From contig CM039141.1 of NCBI GenBank assembly GCA_022036555.1, positions 12,389,430 to 12,453,429 on the forward strand: a DNA stretch of 64,000 nucleotides, given 5' to 3'. The DNA is from Microstegium vimineum. Lineage: Eukaryota; Streptophyta; Magnoliopsida; Poales; Poaceae. The notes below the pieces were generated by a model that saw only the letters and a list, made by a program, of their open reading frames with translations, searched no databases and was not told the DNA's origin. The position numbers and the translations under genes are program-made. Of the stretch, positions 1 to 12,029 are shown piece by piece. Positions within the stretch are counted from its first letter, which is position 1. Each line of letters opens with the position of its first letter.

Positions 1-3000
1 GGACGTGGGGCTGTACGCCCTCTGGGATCAGCTTATGGGGCTGCTGCCTCACGTAAGTCGACGTTGAAGCCCTTGCATTGGGTTAAAGTGACAAGGGCCC
101 TTCAAGGTAGTTTGTGGGAAGAACTGCAGCGCAACGATGACTCGCAGAGGTATTTTTCTTTATCATACAGATCATAGTCATGTACAACATTATGATCAGT
201 GCAATTAACTCATACTGATATTTGTTGTTGTTGCTTTCGACATATTTAACAGTGTGTACTTTTTCCTTGCAGTGTTTCGGAGTTCGATATATCAGAACTT
301 GAGAGCCTTTTTCCTGCAGCTGTTCCAAAGTCCGACGACAGCTCAAAATCTGAACGTAGAAAATCACTTGGATCAAAACCAGAAAAAGTGCACCTAGTAA
401 GTATTATTAACAGGCCATCTTTTGAAGTATGAGTATGTCAAATGTGTGATATTATTTCCTGAGCCATCATTTTCTTCCTGTTTGGTCCTAAATATTGTGC
501 TATGATATCGAATTAGCTTTGGTTGTTATTTAGATCCCTAAACAAAATTAATAACCATTAATTTGAACATGGTGAACTATTAATACATTTCTACTTCAGA
601 GTTTTTGGTGACTATCCAAAATGTTTTTTTTCTTTTCTTAATTATAAATACTATGGTGTAAAGTTTCAATTACTTAATAGTTTCACCATTTTTTTAAAAA
701 ATCTTGTCTATTCTGACACTTAATATGTGAATAGGTTGAGTTGAGGAGGGCAAATAACACAGAGATCATGCTGACAAAAGTTAAGATGCCACTCTCGGAT
801 TTGGTGGTAAGAATGAGGACAGTACACAAGATAAGGTGTCAACATTTTATAATTTCTGACATGTTGCTGATGATTGATTTCTCCAGTCTGCAGCTCTCGC
901 GCTGGATCAATCTACCTTGGATGTTGATCAAGTGGAGAATCTCATAAAGTTCTGTCCTACGAAAGAAGAAATGGAACTTCTCAAGGTGCACAATACGAGA
1001 TTGTTGCTTTACTAGCATGGTGACCTCATTTTCTAAAAAAGTTTCTTGCTCCTTTTTTTAATAGAATTACACTGGAGACAAACAAAATCTTGGGAAATGT
1101 GAACAGGTAATGGGTATATTCTGTAAACTACCTAACTGCATATGGTTTCTATGCTCATTACATGTAGGGAACAAAAGCTAATGGTATTTGCATGTAAGAT
1201 CACATTTAGCATTGGATGCACTGAAGTTACACATAGCTTTATGCAAGTTAGATATAACTACATGGCTAGGTGTGTTTACAAGAGACTATTCTCCTAGTGC
1301 AGTTCTTCTTAGAATTGATGAAAGTGCCTAGAATGGAGTCGAAACTGCGAGTATTCTCCTTCAAGATCCAGTTTGGTTCACAAGTTGCTGATCTTAGAAG
1401 AAGCTTGAATATCATAGACTCTTCTTGTAATGAGGTATGCTAATAATTAGTCATAGTAAACTCCAATTGGTTTTGCATTTATCTATTAAATAAAATTCTG
1501 TTTATCAGATCCGAACTTCTCTCAAGTTGAAAGAAATTATGAAGAAAATCCTTCTCCTTGGGAATACTCTGAACCAGGGAACTGCTAGAGGTAACAATAA
1601 ATTGTTGCTTTTGTTTATCGTTCAGTTTTGTCGACAGTTTGATTGACAGCAAGATCGTGTAAGCCTTTCTTTGTGCAATTGTGCAGCTTGTTTCAATAAG
1701 CTAAAAGATTAGGTAGAAAACTTTGGCTGGACCTATAATGAGTAGCAGTGTTGTTTCACGTTGTTGCTTTGTCTCTATCATGCATGTTCTTTCAAAAGCA
1801 AAAAAATCTACAGTGCATGTGCTTTGATTAAATTTGTTTACAGCTGAGTACTACTTGCACTTCACATGATAACTGGCAGACTCAAGTAGGACTGTTCTGT
1901 GGTTTGAAAACCATAGATCTATCTCTCCTGAACTTAGGATGCCATGGCATATTGCTATGTTACATAGCCACTGCATATTCTCCATCTTCTACTCGATCAA
2001 TAGGTGTACAATGTTTCAGTTTGAACCTGTATTCTTGTCACCATTGTCTATTGTTGTTTTTATGCATGCAACCAAGAAAGTGAATAGATTCTAAGACATG
2101 CAATGAACTGTATTTTGCATAAAGGTCGTCAGATGTTCTGTGAGTGCTGTATGGGATAGGTAGTTCAGTAGTTGATCCAGCAACTTGTTTTTAGTGCCAT
2201 GTGAAATGCAGTTGGGCACTTAATTCTGCTTAATACACCAAAAAAATTGAAATACTAGGTTCTGGCTAGTTAGAGAATCCTTTGAACTTTCTGTGATTAT
2301 ATACTATTTATGTTATTGGTCTGGTTCTTAGCTTTGTGGCTATATTTGCTTACAGGTGCTGCGGTTGGCTTCCGGTTGGACAGTCTTCTAAAACTTACAG
2401 ATACCCGGGCAACAAATAATAAGATGACACTAATGCACTACCTCTGTAAGGTATGGTTCACCTTCTGTTGAAACTTGAGTACTCACATGTCCATGTACTA
2501 TAGAGTACATTTCGTTATGATGGTTATTCGGTTCCCAGTTGGTTAGTTGTTTAACTCTAAATGGAACCCATGTTCTGCATTCTGTTATTTGTTAAATTAG
2601 GATCACAAAATTGAAATGTGTGAACATTTGGTGAGTGAGTGGGGCAGCAAGCTACTTGTGTCCTGACTCCTGAGTAGTTTGTGGGATCCTTGTCGGAGTG
2701 GATAAAGCTTAATGAGAAGATTGTCTGGAAACAATTATGAAATATTTAATCTTAAACAAAGCCTTTTTGTTTATTAGGGCCATGAGACTATGGGGTTATG
2801 TGTATACTGTGCTTGTGCAGTTTTGTGCACTGCTGGAGCAGCCTTTTGTACAACTGCACTTGATATTTGCTGTTTTTTTATTCTCGAATAACGCAGGAGA
2901 ACTGCGTGTCATTTCGTTAAGAATGAGTACGAGACCGTACAAATGTACTGGAAAAACAGGGGAGGCGTCAAGAGGTCTGTTCGATGGGTTTCAACCGAAC

Positions 3001-6000
3001 CTTAATAGTGTTATGGTTTCAGTAAAAGATGAGCTCCTCCTGTGGAGTTTGGCCGGAGCTCGGGGAATATCTAATCTCCTTGCTCTAGAGCCAGTCAATG
3101 CATGAGTCCTCTCTCTAGTAGGTCTTGGGTCAAGTTTGTAAACTGTGAGAGACACATCATTGATGTAAAAGGGTGTGCGTATGTGTGTGGTTGTACGGGG
3201 TTTCTAAACCCACTCCTTTTTTCTTCTTAATATAATGATGCGCAGCTCTCCTGCGTATTCGAGAAAAAAAAGGCGTCAAGAGGTCTCCCCCTACCAAAAG
3301 TCCAAAACCCAACACACCCTGTCTTACTAGCCTTTTAACAAGGGAGGCGAATGTGATCTTCACAACCTACCTAGACCCTAAAGGTCAGGAGAGAGAGAGA
3401 CCTTGTGAGGAGCTCCTGGAGGGCCGTAACACCAGCCATACACCACAAACTGCCCTCCTCAACCACGTTGTATAAGAGGATCTGAACATCCAAATCACAA
3501 GTGTTCCTGTGCTTCTAGAGCTCCCAAGCAACAAGGATGATCAGGGAATTCAATTCTTCAGAGGACTTTTTAAAGTATGACACCACCAGCCATAGAAGCG
3601 ACTAGTAGATTCTGGAGCCCTTACTGCATAAAGTTTTAATTTCTGGAAGATGAAGGTTCCAGACCTGCCATGCAAACACACACGGGGCTGCTTGGAACCT
3701 TGGCCAAACACTGCGTCTCCTTGCTGAGCTAGAAGTTGGAGTGGGCAAGACGTTTGGATTTTTAGCCAGCTTACATTGGGTTCTGCGTTGGCAACATTTT
3801 CCTTGCCCAAGCAAGCTAGCCAAATTGGCTTGCCTGGGCCGTTGTTTGCCCAGACAGGCTAGGCGAGGCTAGCTGGCTGAGAAACCAAGCAGCCCCTATT
3901 TTCTTCTGCCTGGTCGCAGAAGGGACAAGTTGTTGAGAGCAAGCCAAACCAAAAAAAAAATGCATTTTAGAGGAACCCAACATTTCCAAACTTCTCTCCA
4001 GGGGTGATGGTCCCCTGAAAAAAAGATGCATATGCCGACATGCTGCTATAGGAGCCCAAATGGTCAATTTCTAACGATATTGATCAGCAAACTGATGTTG
4101 TTAGCGCTTGAGCTATTGGGCCTGTTTGGAACCGCTTTTGTTCTGATTCTGGTGCAAAAAAACCGGCAAACGGCCCCAAACGCCTCGATTCCCACACTGC
4201 TTGACCATGATTCCCTTCCCCGTGCAGAAACGTGACAGTGGAATCGGTTATCCCTGATCATTGGGGAAAATCCCCTCAGTTCGGCGCCGCATCCTGCTAG
4301 CTCAAGCTTCGCTCTGCCCGCTCGAGCCCCCCACCCTTCTGCCTCTGCTCTCGAGCTCCGCCTCTCCTCACTCAGGCACCGGATCGGCCTCCTCACGCCG
4401 AGCGGAGGGCGTTGCTAACGGGCGGCGGCCTGCCTCCTCTTCGCCGAACTCCTCACCCTCGTCGTCCTCGCCGGAGCCGAGCACGTCCTTGAGTTCTTTG
4501 CCTGGAATATAGTATACCAAATGCTAAGCTTTTTCTTCCCGTGATTCTTATAAAGGCTCTCTGTTGAAGAAATCTAGCTTTTATTCAAAGTGAGGCGAAG
4601 AAAAGTTGTCCCAAACAGGGGCATTGTGCGCCTCTTCACATTTCTTTTAGGGATCAATTGAAATAGGTCTTGCCCTGCAGCTACCTATCAGCCCAGGATT
4701 TGGTTGACATACCAATGTACCATTGCCGATGATTGTCTTGACAGCAACATTGAACAGAGCTTGAGCATTCTTTGGGACATGGATCGGCAGCCTAGACCAA
4801 GACCGGGAGGCATCGTTTTTTTCCAACCAAAGCCAACAGATTCAGGGTTGTGTATTACTGTATTCCCAAACCCCCAAACTGTAGTGGCTGTTGTACACGC
4901 GCCCAAGGAATCATACAGTTCTTGCCATTGGTCTGTACCTGCTGTTATCTTATAGTGCTATACTGTATTGATCTCATGCCAACCTTTTGATTGGATGGAC
5001 AGTCACAGATGTAAAATCAGATCGTACTGATTCGATGGGATAGACGAGGCATTAGAGTCACAGATGCAAATCCAAATGGTTGATAGTTGGTAAATTTCAA
5101 TACATAGGAATGTCTGTGTATTTGAGGGCGCTACTCCAGGCTTCCGTTCCATTTTATGGAACATTAAAAGAATCCAAATTATGGTGTATGGCTGGAGTGG
5201 AAGTGCTTCCAACTTATGGCCTTGATGTCTTTGCCAACATAGTATGGTAGTCGCTTCATGAGGGTGTGTGGTTGTGTGTTGCTGTGGTTCGTGGGTCTGT
5301 GCCTTTTTTGTTTTTGTGTGTTCTGCGCTTTGTGTTTGTCCGCTTGGACTTTTACCCTTCTTGATATAATAACGCGCAGTTCTCATGCACGTGTAAGAAA
5401 AAAAGTTGGTAAATTGCAAATCAGCTACTGACATTTAGTGTGAGAATTAGGCCTGCAACTGCAACTTGCAACAAGCACTGCTGTTTGATCCATTACTGTG
5501 ATACACATAAAATGGTCAATAATTTTTACCACTCCAGAATCAAATTAGGTTCATGAATCCATCCAATAGTTTAACAGCATTGGAAATTGCATAACTTTGA
5601 CAAGTACTGTCTGACACACTGACTTTACTGGAGTATCTATAGATGTTTTTGCTATGTTCTTGAACTGCTATAGCTTATAATTTGATTGTGTCTGATTTAC
5701 TGTAATACGAAGTGATTTTCACGTTATTTTCCACACATATATACTGACAATTTCTTGGTATCAGGTACTTGCTGCAAGATCTCCACAGCTTTTAAACTTC
5801 TATGTGGATCTTGTTAGCTTAGATGCTGCATCAAAGGTTTGGGTTTCCCCTTGATATACTATTGGATGGTGTAAAATGTAACAGGTCTTTGCAATATGTA
5901 CTTTCTTCTAATTGTTAATGCTGAACAGATACAACTAAAAATGTTGGCTGAGGAAATGCAAGCAGTTAGTAAAGGGCTGGAAAAGGTTCAGCTTGAGTCT

Positions 6001-7069
6001 GATGCTTCAGAAAGGGATGGTCCAGTATCCGAAATTTTTCGTGAGGTCAGGACATAATAATCTGATTTTGAATTCCTATTTTCGTAGAAGATATGATTGT
6101 GGTGTGTGTTGTAACTGGGTCAGTAACCCCTTTTCTTAATATAATGAAGCTCAGCACTCCTGCGATTTCGAAAAAAGAAGAAGCATTGATGTATTTTCTT
6201 AGCTAGTAAGCTTTAGTGAAAAACACAACCTGGCATTTGCGCAAATGAAAGTCTTTTTTCTTAAAATCGGGACCTAATTGTTTGAAGAATTCCCTCTGCT
6301 GCATGGACTGCTCAGAGCCTCAGATAGGCTTTCACTAATTTTAAATGGGCAAGGCAACAAGTTCAAAACACAATAATAAATACGCTATATGTTCTCATCC
6401 ATGTGACTAGTCCATGCAGATAGATAACCTTTTCTTTTTGTGCTTGTTCCAAAAGAAAGCTATACACAGTTTAATCTATCTTAGATGCTGAAACTGACAT
6501 TGTAAAGTTGCATTGTGTTCCTTTGTAACTGTAGGATAATTGAGTGTCTCAGTATCTCTATTGCTTCTAAACTGGCATTATTTGCATTGTGTAGAAACTG
6601 AAAGAGTTCACCGACAATGCTGGAGCTGATGTGCAGTCGTTATCTTCATTGTTTTCTGAAGTGGTATGCTTTCTCTCATCTTTTTTTTTTTGTTTATAGT
6701 ACACATGCAATTTGCCCTTCATTTCTTGTTGGTTGAGTTTTAAACTTGGTTCCAGGGTAAAAAGGCTGACGCGCTGATTAAGTATTTTGGTGAGGATCCT
6801 GTTCGTTGCCCCTTTGAACAAGGTAAGCAGATATGTTTTATTTGAACATGCTCGGTCTAAATTATTATCTGTAGGATTTTAGCTGGTTCAAGTAATATCC
6901 CTGCATCTCCTTACCCTGCGGTGACTATTTTTCTGCAGTGATCTCTACACTCTTAACATTTGTAACAACATTTCGAAAAGCACATGAGGAGAACCTAAAG
7001 CAAGCTGAGCTTGAGAAGAAAAAAGCTGTAAAGGAGGCAGAAGCAGAGAAGGCCAAAAAACACAATTAA
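1..7069 (+). CDS. Class II formin, FH2 domain, 3' part of gene
   Basis: Actin-nucleating formin; the FH2 domain nucleates and caps actin filament barbed ends. The 5' part (phosphatase-like and proline-rich regions in class II plant formins) lies outside the window. Exons that join in phase: 1-149, 273-396, 735-806, 887-985, 1065-1106, 1303-1434, 1509-1590, 2356-2450, 5765-5836, 5929-6045, 6595-6663, 6756-6822, 6939-7069, giving 416 residues. FH2 hallmarks are visible: LKPLHWVKV at the lasso start, RRANNTEIML, FFLELMKVPR, and GNTLNQGTARGAAVGF. The C-terminus is a charged helix (EKKKAVKEAEAEKAKK) ending at TAA 7067-7069. An acceptor-like cag at 7158-7160 is followed by a short open frame (DLNRQIQAGK), so an alternative last exon or a UTR intron is possible. 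The exact paralogue was not assigned. Confidence 0.93.
2872..2925 (-). mobile_element. LINE 3'-tail fragment, minus orientation
   Basis: The plus strand reads poly-T followed by attctcgaataacgcagga and ends near ttcgttaagaa. The reverse complement matches the tail at 3220-3270 (cttaatataatg, cgcagctctcctgcg, attcgag, poly-A). Only the 3' end is recognisable. I could not define its 5' limit or a target duplication. Confidence 0.65.
2979..3270 (+). mobile_element. 5'-truncated LINE insertion with 16-bp target duplication
   Basis: The word aggcgtcaagaggtct occurs at 2963-2978 and again at 3271-3286, directly after a run of A. Between them is a non-coding segment ending cttaatataatgatgcgcag, then ctctcctgcgtattcgag and poly-A. 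A flanking direct repeat plus a poly-A 3' end is the signature of target-primed reverse transcription. The tail recurs five times in this window, so it is a family and not chance. No reverse transcriptase remains. Confidence 0.85.
3684..3896 (+). mobile_element. Short inverted-repeat MITE in formin intron
   Basis: The ends are exact 12-bp inverted repeats, ggggctgcttgg at 3684-3695 and ccaagcagcccc at 3885-3896, enclosing 189 bp of non-coding sequence. No clear target duplication is visible at the junctions, so the superfamily is not assigned. Confidence 0.5.
4118..4622 (+). mobile_element. Tourist-like element carrying GC-rich DNA
   Basis: The left end gggcctgtttggaac and the complement of the right end gtcccaaacaggggc match at 12 of 15 positions, and both junctions carry att (4115-4117, 4623-4625). 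The ends resemble those of the large Harbinger element at 41195. The interior 4280-4500 is strongly GC-rich and gene-like in composition, unlike the AT-rich intron around it, so this could be a Pack-type element carrying a host fragment. No protein family was recognised in it. Confidence 0.5.
5096..5403 (+). mobile_element. 5'-truncated LINE insertion with 12-bp target duplication
   Basis: The word agttggtaaatt is found at 5084-5095 and again at 5404-5415, after a poly-A run. The element ends in the same tail family (cttgatataataacgcgcag, then poly-A) as the copy ending at 3270. The body is different from that copy apart from T/G-rich sequence near the tail. Non-coding. Confidence 0.8.
6090..6180 (+). 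mobile_element. LINE 3'-tail fragment in formin intron
   Basis: The segment cttaatataatgaagctcag followed by cactcctgcgatttcg and poly-A is a diverged copy of the tail family at 3220-3270 and 5370-5403. The left limit is approximate and no clean target duplication was found. Confidence 0.6.
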
Positions 7070-10000
7070 CTAGCAAAAATGTACTGTATTTCATATATTT
7101 TGCAGTTTTGGTGAACTTCATAAGCTCATTATATTTATGGTTTTTAAATACTGTTCGCAGGACTTAAACCGTCAAATCCAAGCCGGCAAGCTAAACAAAC
7201 CTTAGAGAGGACAAGGTCTACAAGCAGACGAGGAAGAGACGTTGGGTGATAGATATCCGGAATGGCCAGCTATATTGTGCTGTGCTTCTGATCTGCTCGG
7301 GCAAATGGACGACCGTTAGATGATGCATTTCTGGGCAAGGGAAGTTTCGTGGATGGACGCTGGCATCTGTCGGATGCAGCGCGATCGCATCAAAGAAACT
7401 TCACCCTCTGCGGTATTTTGTGCTGACATCTCTTCTCTGTCACCAATACATCGAAATCATTTTCTCCGAATTACTAACTAGTTTCTTATTACAGGTGTCA
7501 CTGGAGAATGCCGACTTCTTTTTTTACCCATGTCGGCCATCAGGGCCCAGTGCTAACTTCTGACTGCTGTAAAGAGTTGCTAACACTGATGCTAACTCCA
7601 TTCTTTCTTTTGTTTTTTCATGTTACTTTTCCATTCTTTCTAACAACGGTGGCCAAGTACAGCCATGGCTTTGAAAAAGATTAGCCTGGTGCTTAGGTGG
7701 AAAATTGTAAAAATTAGGCATTAGGGTGAAAAAGGTATGAAGATAAAGATAATCTAGGGGCAAAGAGTATCAGGGAGTAAATATGAGATGTAAACTCAGC
7801 CCGTAGTTTAGTTGTAAGTTTTGTAGCGACTATCGTCACTTTATATGATCATGATGCAGTGAATGCGTCCTCGGCTTTATATCAGCCTTGTCGACTACGT
7901 GTTGCCTGTACGTCTGACGCGCCGTCCATTGTTATTATGCTTCAAAAATTAGGCATTGTAGCAGGATGAGAATTCTTGTGACGGAAACATGTGCAACTAA
8001 TCTGAAGACTATATGAGATAACTACAGGTTTTCGAGAACTTTTTCACAGGTTATCAAAGGTTGATATTTATTTATTTTTACTTCGTTGTAATGTCGGTTG
8101 TTGGAACACGTTTCTCTGCTAAGTTTCTGTCATGGAAGCGATCAAATGTAAGTCACGATAGTTGGAGTCGACACATGTCTGCCTGTTTTCATTTCATTGA
8201 CATCGACAGTTATGCACTGATGCTAGAAATATAAGGGTAGAAAGAGCAAGGCATCGAGCTTAGGTCTACGGTGAGAAGACACGTTGAGATGGCCGAGGTA
8301 TGTGAGAAGAAGCCGAGGTATGTGGATGAGAAGAGTGGTTCAATAACTTTTTATAGATTGCCGAGGTATGTTTGTCCAATTTAAATACCTCCTGTGCATA
8401 CATGTAAAGTTGTAACATTGACAAAATTAATTTGAAGAGAAACATAATAGTCACAACAAATCAGCCATAGCTATAATAAATCATGTGGAACAGAGTGGTC
8501 TCAGGAGATGAACGTGCAGCACTGTGTCAGAAGTCTGTTGTCCGGGTCCATGGCCAAAAACTCTGCAGCACGGCTAACAGAGGTCAAGAGAGGACAACAG
8601 CAGTAGGTGAGGCGAGCCCTGTGTGTCTCCTAGCACAAGGGCCGCCAAGGCCACCACTCCACTGTGCTGTCTGCCCCATGCGTTGCGCCAAACCAAAGTC
8701 CGAATCACATGCATGCTGGCAGCGACATCCTCCTGTTGATTCTTTTCTTGAGGTGCCGCTCTCTTATCTATTACTTTTCCTATAATCCAAACTCCAAAGT
8801 GTTTAGAAGCTAGTACTACCAAACTAGTATACTAGCCAGCCCTAGCCAAGAACTTGCTCGCCATAAGAAGTCAGAGCCCAGCTTTCTTTTTAAACTGGTT
8901 TTGAGACTTTGACAGCACACACCCATCATCAGTCCCTCGACTCAAAGTCACAGAGGGGCATCTTGACGAATGCCAACAACACCTATAGGACATGGGGAGA
9001 TGCCAGGCAGCGGTAGAGAACACGGGCATCAGGTTACAACAAGTGCATGTGCCCGCGGTAGATGGAAATGGTACTCGTCTGACTCTGATTGGTTCATTGA
9101 AAAACCCAGTGGTAGTGTGACCGTGTGAGCATGGTACCACACTACCACGTACGTACAAACAAGTCAAGTATTAGTATTCTGCACGTTCCTATATAATGGA
9201 GCAGTACCCTCTTGGGTTTTTTTTTCTTCTTCCTTCTTTCTTTGCTTCAGATTAGTAAAACTTCTTCAAATCAGGGGTGATGTTCCTTAAATGCCATATG
9301 GTTGCAATTGATAAATCAGGGGCCTATCTACAACTACTCATCAGTCTCTAATAATCGACGATCAGTAGCTAGCTACCTTGCTTTTTACAGCTACTATATC
9401 TCGGTATCTGTTACTGAATAAAACATATAGATTTGGTTACTGAGGATCCAGAAAAGCAAGCAACTATGCAGAATCGCCGACACATGGAAATAGGATAAGC
9501 GAGATGATTCCTTGCTTAAGTTAAGGGTCAACTGTTCCTGGCGACGGCATCATGAGAAACCTATGCAGAGAAAGAGAGCACTATCCAAAAGGGCAGGCAA
9601 AATGAGTGCGTGAAATGAGGCGATCCATATGCATGGTCAGGGCTCATTATTCCTTTTTTTTCGCCTGTTGCCTTATGACGACTTTAGCTCATTAACATTT
9701 GAATCATGGGGTGCTGACTCTTGACATTTTGCTTGAGCATCGCATTGCGTCCTTTTTTACGACAAGGAAAAGGCTGACACTGTGTGATGTGATCAGAAAC
9801 TTCATGAACTTTCAGTAGGCTGCACGAGTTTCGACGATTCACCCATCTGCAATGCTTGCGTTTGTAGTACTCCTTGATAGTAAAGCTTATCGAGAGGTAC
9901 GTTGTTGATGGCTTCAAGGAGAACAACAACAGCAAAGGACAAACCTGGCACAACAATTCAGTACTAACCCACAATTGTTTTTTTTTTCTAACCCCAAAAG

Positions 10001-10461
10001 GTAGTAGTAGTATAAGCTCAAGGCTAGTTTTGTAGCAGTACTACTACTACAAATCAATGTTGAGTTGTTGGCACTTGACAGACAGAATCGTGAACAATAG
10101 GACCTCAACTTTAAAAAAAAAAAAAATCTCATCCCCATCACATCGAATTCCTATTCTCCATCACATCGAAATATCGGTACAAATATGAAGTACTAAATCT
10201 AGATGAAATAAAAAAACTAATTGTACAATTTTATTGTATTTTGCGAGACAAACATTTTAAGCATAATTAATCAATGTTTAGACAATTATTATTAAATAAA
10301 AACAAAATCGCTATAGTATGACGTGACAACTACTACAGAATTTTGGATCTAAACACAGCCAAAATGATGGTGTCAGCATACTACTAGTTTTGTAAATCGA
10401 TAACTGCTGATCCCTGACAGACTGTTGTGTACGGACGACGTGACACTGTCATGGATACTGA
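7070..10461. other. Formin 3' UTR and intergenic DNA
   Basis: The first several hundred bases after the formin stop are probably its 3' UTR and include a possible UTR intron ending at 7160. From about 7.7 to 10.46 kb I see no coding exon, RNA gene or clear element. Open frames here are short and show no family motifs. Homopolymer runs of T or A occur near 9215, 9980 and 10115. Confidence 0.6.
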
Positions 10462-10804
10462 GGGGTATTTGGTTGTGGAACTTTTTATAGTTCCTTATCA
10501 CATCGGATGTTTGATACTAATTAAATGAATTAAATATAATTTATATTATAAAACTAATTACAACGTCAAGTAGTACTTCACGAGACGAATCTATTAAATC
10601 TAATTAATTCATCATTAACATATGTTTACTGTAATACTTTATTATCAAATCATAGACTATTTTATATCAATAGATTTGTTTCGTAAAATAGTCTTCGGCT
10701 GACAAATTAGTTTTATAAATAGTCTATATTTAATACCCCTAATTAGTGTCTAGACATCCGATATGACTGAGACTTAAAATAAGTTTCTGTAACCAAACAC
10801 CCCC
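10462..10804. mobile_element. Tourist/PIF-type MITE
   Basis: The ends are ggggtatttggttgtggaac and, reversed, gggggtgtttggttacagaaac-like sequence, flanked by tga on both sides (10459-10461, 10805-10807). The AT-rich interior contains the sequence acgagacgaatctattaa near 10577, which is common in a widespread grass MITE family. Non-coding, 343 bp. Confidence 0.75.
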
Positions 10805-10807
10805 TGA

Positions 10808-11287
10808 GACTATGCACAGTGGAGTCCGTTAACTGTTATAAGAAAAAACTAAAGTCCATACTGAAGTCGTAATGAAGTGAAAAAACTAACGCAACGCTAC
10901 TGCTGTAATCGCTCACTGCAATCAAGCGAACCCCGCCTAGGAAAAAAGTTAGGTGAAGACCATTCCTACGGAAACATGTTAGAGATTGCCCACGTACTCC
11001 GTTTTTTCCTACGGAAACATGTTAGAGATTGCCCACGTACTCCATTTCCTCTAATTCTTCTAACGACGGAGAAAAATATCATTCTACATCCGCTTAGATT
11101 CCTCTAAGCCGTAATCAGAGGAGAAAAAAAAACACGCCGATTCCTCTAACGCGTGTGAAGTCAAAACTAATTTTTATTCTTCTCCCGTGTAAATGTGGTT
11201 ATTCCGTTCAATCATTTATCACGCTAAAATAAAAACCGTATAAAAAGTAGACACATATTCATTCATTTATCACGTACACTTGGGTTA
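10808..11287. repeat. Intergenic DNA with a local tandem duplication
   Basis: A segment of about 37 bp beginning tcctacggaaacatgttaga and ending near cccacgtactcc occurs twice in a row, at about 10967-11003 and 11008-11044. The short open frame 10877-11107 is produced by this duplication and shows no family. The rest of the stretch has no feature I can name. Confidence 0.6.
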
Positions 11288-11298
11288 CACGCTAGCAA

Positions 11299-11863
11299 TG
11301 ATTTAAATAGCGCACTAAAGTGGCAAGTTTTTCTGGGCGCTATGCGCCGCTATTGCGCCGTTGTAGCGGCAGCTAAATGATGTAGCGTCAGGTAGCTTAA
11401 CACGCTATAGCGCGCTATTTTATTACAATCAGGCAAAACCAGCAAAACAGTCAATCGACTAAACATTAAACATATTCCCATGATAATCATAAGTTCATAA
11501 GTCATAAATTCATAATATAATAATAATATTATTATTAAGTTTATAAGTTCATAACTCATTCATAAAAAACCAAAACCACATCAACACAATACTTGACATA
11601 GTTCTTTTGGATCGTGTATGTTCCCTGAATCGGTCCCTTAGTGGGCTTAAACTGACCGGACCGTAGTTTTTTTTCTCAACTAGGGAAACGGTGATAGCGG
11701 CAATTTAGCGCGCTATGGCGCTATTTTCAATTTAGCGGCGCAATAGCGTGATATAGCGTCAATAGCGCTTATAGCGTGAAAAAGAGGAATAGCTTCGCGT
11801 AAAGCTCTTTGGGCAGCTATAGCGACGCTATAGCACGAAAATAACGCGCTATTTAAATCCATG
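11299..11863. mobile_element. Non-autonomous element with AGCGC/GCTAT palindromic subterminal repeats
   Basis: An 11-bp direct repeat cacgctagcaa lies at 11288-11298 and 11864-11874. The inner ends are imperfect inverted repeats (tgatttaaatagcgc; reversed right end catggatttaaatagcgcg). Both arms are packed with variants of tagcgcgctatagcg, while the middle (11410-11640) is AT-rich. A 9-11-bp duplication suggests a Mutator-type element, but the hAT superfamily is not excluded. No transposase is present. Confidence 0.7.
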
Positions 11864-12029
11864 CACGCTAGCAAATCCTAAAAGTGGTTATTTCATTCAT
11901 TTACCATTAGTGGCGGAGCCCGAATTTAATATAAGGGGGGCGACAAAAAACAACTAGCTCATAAAAACTGCTTAAGTTTCTCATTGTTATAGATGGTCAG
12001 CCCAAAGGGCCAGCATAAGCACGATCCAA

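Larger units (their letters stand above)
2451..5764 (+). other. Long formin intron loaded with insertions
   Basis: This 3.3-kb intron separates two FH2 exons that join in phase, while most other introns of the gene are 80 to 770 bases. Its excess length is largely explained by insertions listed separately: three LINE 3' ends (one minus, two plus), an inverted-repeat MITE and a GC-rich Tourist-like element. Short open frames in it (for example 2737-3105 and 4261-4512) lie inside these insertions and show no protein family. Confidence 0.8.

Noticed and set aside
2737..3105. A 122-codon frame in the formin intron
   Set aside because: It crosses the 5' junction of a LINE insertion (2979) and a second LINE tail, so it cannot be an old gene.
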